DNA of 64,000 bases from Ceriagrion tenellum. Taxonomy: Eukaryota > Arthropoda > Insecta > Odonata > Coenagrionidae. Below are positions 58,991 through 64,000 of this stretch, piece after piece; the stretch's first letter is position 1, and each line of letters starts with the position of its first letter. Made by a program: the position numbers and the translations under genes. Under the pieces are notes generated by a model. The model ran no database searches. It saw nothing but the letters and a program-made list of their open reading frames with translations, and was not told the origin of the DNA. The stretch lies in the NCBI GenBank assembly GCA_963169105.1, contig OY720641.1, positions 80,117,496 through 80,181,495 on the forward strand, in the 5' to 3' direction.

Positions 58991-61236
58991 ACGCTTCTCC
59001 CGCCTATCCCATTTCTCCATCCCGTTTTTCCTAAGCCTAAATCTTCTCCTTCGTCTCTTCCCTTTCCTGTCCCATCTTGGCGTGATCCACTTTGTGAGTC
59101 CTTCCAGGGTCTTCCTCGCGTCTAAATTGCAGCGTAGCTCGTGACATAATCTTTACTGCCCTGTCAACTACACAATTATTTTATTTTGTTGAAACAGGGG
59201 ATTAAACTTTATTTAGCCTCTTTGGTGAATAAGAACAATGCTTTGTTGGTTCATGTCATGATTTCAAGTTTGCATTGTTACTCTAAAAAAAAGTTTGTTA
59301 TCCTTTGACTCATCGTAGGAAATGATCTTAAACTAACCCGCCATGAAGAGTTCTCTTGTAACAAAAGTCTCAATAGTTAAACCCTCTAATTGTTTACACC
59401 GTCTTAATTATGATTAATATCCTGCGTGTTTGTGATCATAGGGTGTGTTTCATCTCATGGGGTCTTTGTACGTAGCTGGTTCTTTGTGGTACGTGTATTG
59501 TTCTTTGCCCATGTAGCCCTTTTTTATTTAAGTTCATTTTTTCTGTCATTAGGTCTTTTTTATCTATGTTTCAAGGTTTTACGTGTAGTTTTTCATTTTA
59601 TTGGAATAATTATAACATTCGATAGTTCACTATATGGATGAACCTTACGCGACGTGCATGAAATTCGCAATGCTCATGAACATTTCTCCTTTCCAATCTG
59701 TCAATCGATACTTTAACCACCTTCCTTAAATAATCTTCTCCCGGCTTGTTTTTTCCTCTAAAAGCCGGTTAATTTCGCCATAAAAACTATGCCTTAATCG
59801 CGGCGTAGTTTATTGAAGTGGCCAGGGAAATGTTCCGACTTCATAGACTTTCAGTGCGAGGATAAAAATTTTCTTTAACTAAGTGAATAAAGAGTAAGGT
59901 GTAAACTATTGTGTTTATTTAAATAATTGTATCGTAATTTATCTTGAACATTAGGGTTGCATTATGTTATTATCATAAAATATACGCTCATAAAAGTAAT
60001 CCGCAATGCGTGCTTTGCCAGTGTGCAGTTCTCTTTTTTTCACATTTCCAAGATTCTATTGTTCATAATTTCATTCATGCTTGAGTCGGGGAAGTTTTAT
60101 GTAATAATTTGTCCAAAAATAGTGTTTTACATTATCTATAATGCTCGAATAATGTCTTTATATTGTGGGTATTAAAAAAATCTCTTTTTGTCATATTTAA
60201 GTTTATTTATTTAAGACGGAAAATTATGATTTTGAATTCCTATACAATAATTTGGATAAGTTCACATAATGGTTACTAAAGTTAAGGGTTTCGATGAACT
60301 TATTCATTGCCGTGAATTTCTTTTTCACTGAACGACAGCTAAGACTGTATTCTTTATTCAATATGCGCTATTCTCTCACTTAAGTTTTCTCAACGGTTCA
60401 CCGAGTGGTTTGAGCCAGGGCAATTCGCACATTAAAATTGTATGTGGTTTGTCATAAAACGTAGTGTGATAGGTTTTTTAAAGACGTTGGGTTCATTTTT
60501 GTTGAATTCCGTCATTTTCTCTTGATTCTATTGCGTAGTAATGCTGGAATGCTCTCATACCTTACATACATTGATCAAATTCTCAAGATCATTCCCACCT
60601 AGCTTACGGTGCAAAGGAAATCAGCTACCGAATTCCTTCTCAAAGTCACCAATGGAATTGTATCGCTTTCCCGTGAGCCTATCGGCTTTCTCCATCGGTT
60701 ATCTGTTTGAAACAGCTCATGAAATGCGGCTCTGTTTCTCCCAGGGAAATGCTCTTGTAGCACTAACCAAGCTGTTTGGGCGTTATCAGTAAATCTATAT
60801 ATTTATGCATTCATTTAAACGACATCTCGAGCCATTATTGCTGGGTTGCAAAGTTTTTAGTCATAGAATTTTTCACGATGTCTCCCAACTAGAAACCAAA
60901 TGAATAGAAAACCCTTTAAGCGACATGAGAGCGCAATACATCAACATTTAAATAATACCCCGTGGGCTGCCGCATGGGCGTGTGGCAGGGGATGTTAAGT
61001 CAATGGCCGTTTAAAAGTGCAAGTTTTTTGGAGATGAAATGGTGACATGTATTATAGGAGTGTATTTAGTGGATCTCAATTTTTATTGTGATCGCATATT
61101 GTTCGTAGAAAGAACGAGTTTTTGTACCTTTCTGTTCGGCAGTGTATCTCTCTTATTCTATCGCATCTCCCAGACCCAGAGATGTAGTGAGGAGTCATGA
61201 TAATATTCTCTATGTCATTTAGAAAAATATTCTGTT
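58991..61236. other. AT-rich stretch, nothing recognised
   Basis: Frames of 71-83 codons at 59426, 59957 and 60541 have no motif. No repeat or RNA signal is seen. Confidence 0.45.
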
Positions 61237-61525
61237 CTGAATTCTGAATTTATCAAGCAAGCTTAGCCTAGCGTGTAGCCTCCGAGTCTGTAGGGTCTCC
61301 CAACTTAATCCCTCTAAATATCTATATGTACGATCGTAGCAGTTTTTAACGAAGCGCGCTGCCTTCTTTTATATTTTATTAATTTTTTTTGGTTAATTCT
61401 ATTTGACCGGGGTTCCAAATGCTCGCGGCGCATTCGAGGTGTGGCCTAACCACAGCAAAGTAGCATCTCTCTTTGACTTTTTCATCCGAAGACCTTCCTA
61501 TTATACGTTTAACAAAACCTAGTAA
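61237..61525 (-). pseudogene. LINE reverse-transcriptase 3' fragment
   Basis: The minus strand reads LGFVKRIIGRSSDEKVKERC, then YFAVVRPHLECAASIWNPGQ, then IELTKKN with two stops. After a frameshift, RRQRAS and finally GLSWETLQTRRLHARLSLLD follow. The last piece is the L-x-W-x-T-L-x-x-R-R-x-x-x-R-L motif that follows the Q-R-R-A-A-R-F block in jockey/CR1-type RTs. Homology to 55995-56190 is close at the DNA level (GCATCTCTCTTT-ACTTTTTCATCCGA). It is dead and 5'-truncated. Confidence 0.88.
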
Positions 61526-62965
61526 TGCTGCGACACATACGTATATCACTTGGGACTTCGCACCGCGGAGTATTATTTATTTTGTAACACGCTAGTAGAA
61601 AACAGGGCAGGCTAATAGAAGTAACGCGCAAATAGAAAATAGGCAGTTCAAATGAGATAATTTGATATTTCAAAACCCCTAACGTCCTTTGTGTGGGTTG
61701 AGATTTGGAAGTATGATCGAAAAGTTTACCCCGTATTTCTTTCTTGCCAGAGCAATCGACACACTGTCGATTATTGAATGAAAGTTTCATATTTTTGTTC
61801 GAGTTCGAGCTCCTCCATCTCGCATTCGCTTTCTCATTCACTGACTATCAATCTGTTTTAATTCGTATATAACTTAAGCCCAGCTTACTAATCATTGTTT
61901 TTGATCATAGACTATCTTGCTATCGCATTTGTAAACAGTAATGCTACGTGAAAAACATCTTTGTCCAGTAGTAGCTGACCGACGCATGCATTCATTTGAG
62001 ATTCCTCATGATGAATAAGTATTCATTGCATGCTGCGCTTATTTAACTTACTACTGCCGTGGTGTAGTTGGTGTTACGGTGCGCGCAAATTATATACTCT
62101 ACTATGTATAAACAAGAGATAATATTGGAAGCACTGGTGATATATATTTCGTTCGTTTGATTATCGTTCAATTATCCGTGAAAGAAGGCATATTAGAGTA
62201 CAGTATCCTCCAAAATCATAAATTCACGGAAAAATTCTCAAGTTTTAATCAAGTCATTCATTCCAAATTTGCTGAGTTTTACACGCTGTACAGCATTAGT
62301 AATTTTTTTTACTACGAAAATTCGTTTTGTGGAAACTACTTTTAGTAAATCTGGGTTTCTAATTGTAAAAATTTGGAGTAAATAAACTGCTAATTTACAT
62401 AATTAGAATCACTCCAAATCGGTTCCTGCAATGAAGTCCATGTCTTTGTTCACAAGATAGAACATTTCAAACTTCGATATCTTGACCTTTTTTTTACGGA
62501 CATTTCAAACAAAGCGAAAGCCTGTGAGATTTAGATATGTGAAATGCTCTTATTTGTGTTACCTACTATTAGGGTATAAGGGTTTTCCCGCCAGAAAAGA
62601 CTGTCTTGAGCATGAATTGTAGAGAATGTTGCGAGCTGGTACTTCGCACTGAGTGTTTTCTCGTTATTTGATATTGATTGCGGCCAACATAAACATTTAA
62701 CGAAATGCTTTCTTTTGGATCAACCAAGAATGTTGTCTCGCCTTGGACTTGGAAAGGCTAAAGAACCAATTATGATTCCACATTTCCTTTGACTGCTTAC
62801 TGGTCATAAGCCCAAGGCCACTATTTCAAAGCCGAAAACACGGAGATTGCTCACTTTTGACTGTAAAAGTAATGATGGTCTAATTGTTAACGCAATAAAC
62901 GGTGGTCAGATTGTTCTATAAATAATTAATCCATTTGTTTTTCATTAAATGAAGAGATCATGAAA
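61526..62965. other. AT-rich stretch, nothing recognised
   Basis: The 110-codon minus-strand frame at 61509-61841 overlaps the LINE end and shows no motif. Confidence 0.45.
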
Positions 62966-63166
62966 TAGTGTACATTTCTCGGGCTCGCCACCGGGTAAGA
63001 TAGTCATAGGCAGCCGACGTTTCGGGTTCCGACTCGTTACCCATTCTCAAGGCTACCTTGGTGCTAGCAAGGTTAGTAGCCTTGAGAATGGGTAACGAGT
63101 CGGAACCCGAAACGTCGGCTGCCTATGATTATCTTACCCGGTGGCGAGCCCGAGAAATGTACACTA
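62966..63166. repeat. 201-bp near-perfect foldback with hammerhead-like motifs
   Basis: Arms of about 91 nt (62966 to about 63056, and about 63076 to 63166) are reverse complements with a single mismatch (TAGTCATAGG versus TAATCATAGG). A loop of about 19 nt carries a further CCTTG/CAAGG pair. Each arm holds, in outward sense, TTGAGAATGGGT, a loop, ACCCGAAACGTCGG, a relative of the CTGAAGA-stem-GAAACGTC module at 19363. It could be a foldback transposon, a head-to-head pair of retroelement tails, or a recent palindromic duplication. Confidence 0.85.
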
Positions 63167-64000
63167 ATTTAATTCGCCTGGAAAGTGTTAAATCATACAG
63201 ATCATGAAATACATTTCTGGCAGATATTTTTTACAAAGTAATTTTTTTTCTGGTATATGCCTTCGCTCAGTGGTCCGGATCGTAAAAAAGTGGCACAAAA
63301 ATAAATTTTTTTGTAAAATCGCTTTGAAAGTTGGTATAGACTTGCTGATTACATTTATGCGGTTATTTGCGTTTAATGATGAAAATGAAAACAAATGATA
63401 AATTAAAGTAACATCGCAGTGGTAAATAAATTAAAGTCAATTATTTTTTTGGGTGTTATCACACTTTGTAGCTTACAACTCTTATAAATACTCAGAAGTT
63501 GCGGTCAGATTCTTCTGAATTGCCCTCGTCCACTGAGTCCCAGGGTTAATGATCGTGTTCACGGTGAACTTCTGCGGCAACTTTATTACGTTTTATTACT
63601 GTACATCCAAATTATGTGAAAGTATTGCCGCATGTTATGGTGTGCTGATTTGAATGTAGACGCGGCATGTTGAAATCTGGTAAAACTCGTCTTCGGCAAA
63701 ACGGCAAAAAAAAATCTTTCGGCAAAAAAAATCTTTCTTCCCTAACTTTGCTTTTTGGATTCGATTTCTTTCTGGTAGTCCATTGGAATTTCAGGAAAAG
63801 AATGTAGGACTCTTCATCGATACATCAACTTCGATCGCCAAAGGGTGGAACACTGAAACAGGTTGAAAAGGTTTCATAAAATATGAATTTTACTAATTCA
63901 GTCAAAGATAACTTTGAGTAAGACCAAAATATGGTTTCTTTGTTTCATATTTCGGCTAACAATACTTCATATAGACTCCACGAGAGTTTTCTCATGGTAT
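63167..64000. other. AT-rich stretch, nothing recognised
   Basis: A small direct duplication of CGGCAAAAAAAAATCTTTC occurs at about 63700-63738. No gene is seen. Confidence 0.45.

Noticed and set aside
1..64000. CRISPR arrays, rRNA genes, bacterial operons or prophage
   Set aside because: No regularly spaced repeats, rRNA signatures or tightly packed long frames are seen. The content is clearly eukaryotic.

Overview
This looks like eukaryotic nuclear DNA from an arthropod, most likely an insect. The evidence is an AT-rich background with no dense operon-like gene layout, tRNA-derived SINEs with poly-A tails, decayed jockey/CR1-type LINE 3' ends, hAT, piggyBac and TA-target foldback DNA transposons, and MITEs. 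I cannot name the species. No complete, intact cellular protein-coding gene is recognisable. Almost every open frame is short, overlaps others or is low-complexity, and the recognisable protein similarity is all to transposable elements. The similarity calls come from reading translated motifs by eye, not from a database search.

Layout. 0-6 kb: two LINE C-terminal scraps (374-506, 1518-1652), a full-length tRNA-derived SINE (3486-3709) and a decayed reverse-transcriptase fragment (5175-5860). 7.8-9.4 kb: a GC-rich, CpG-rich island. 12-15.7 kb: a 62-bp palindrome, then a 3.0-kb hAT element with terminal inverted repeats, an 8-bp target duplication and transposase remnants, then a 109-bp inverted repeat carrying hammerhead-like motifs. 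17-18 kb: a 199-bp MITE and a 590-bp foldback element with a TA target site. 19.3-21.2 kb: another hammerhead-like module and a deleted piggyBac element. 23.8-24.5 kb: a second GC island. 26-27 kb: a tRNA-Asp-like SINE head directly upstream of a heat-shock-like promoter. 28.3-28.8 kb: an exon-like block open on both strands.

32.8 kb holds a 73-nt tRNA-shaped SINE head. 37.7-38.2 kb holds a 400-bp segment flanked by 55-bp direct repeats, with a second copy at 49.8-50.2 kb. 41.9-43.6 kb holds a purine-rich island followed by a tandem duplication, one copy of which was split by a LINE insertion with a 12-bp target duplication. 45.3-45.8 kb holds an unbroken LINE C-terminal frame next to a hammerhead-like tail. 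49-54 kb holds a LINE end, a 15-bp minisatellite at two loci, a three-copy diverged repeat and a 5'-truncated SINE. 55.6-58.2 kb holds a MITE, a LINE fragment and a tandem repeat. 58.2-59 kb is a third GC island. 61.2 kb is another LINE fragment. 63 kb holds a near-perfect 201-bp foldback.

The most interesting signals are the recurring CTGAAGA-stem-GAAAC modules, reminiscent of the hammerhead ribozymes described in Penelope-like elements; the perfectly resolved LINE insertion with an empty-site paralogue; the 55-bp repeats around the 400-bp segment; the 15-bp minisatellite; and the promoter-like block at 26.2 kb that has no recognisable gene.
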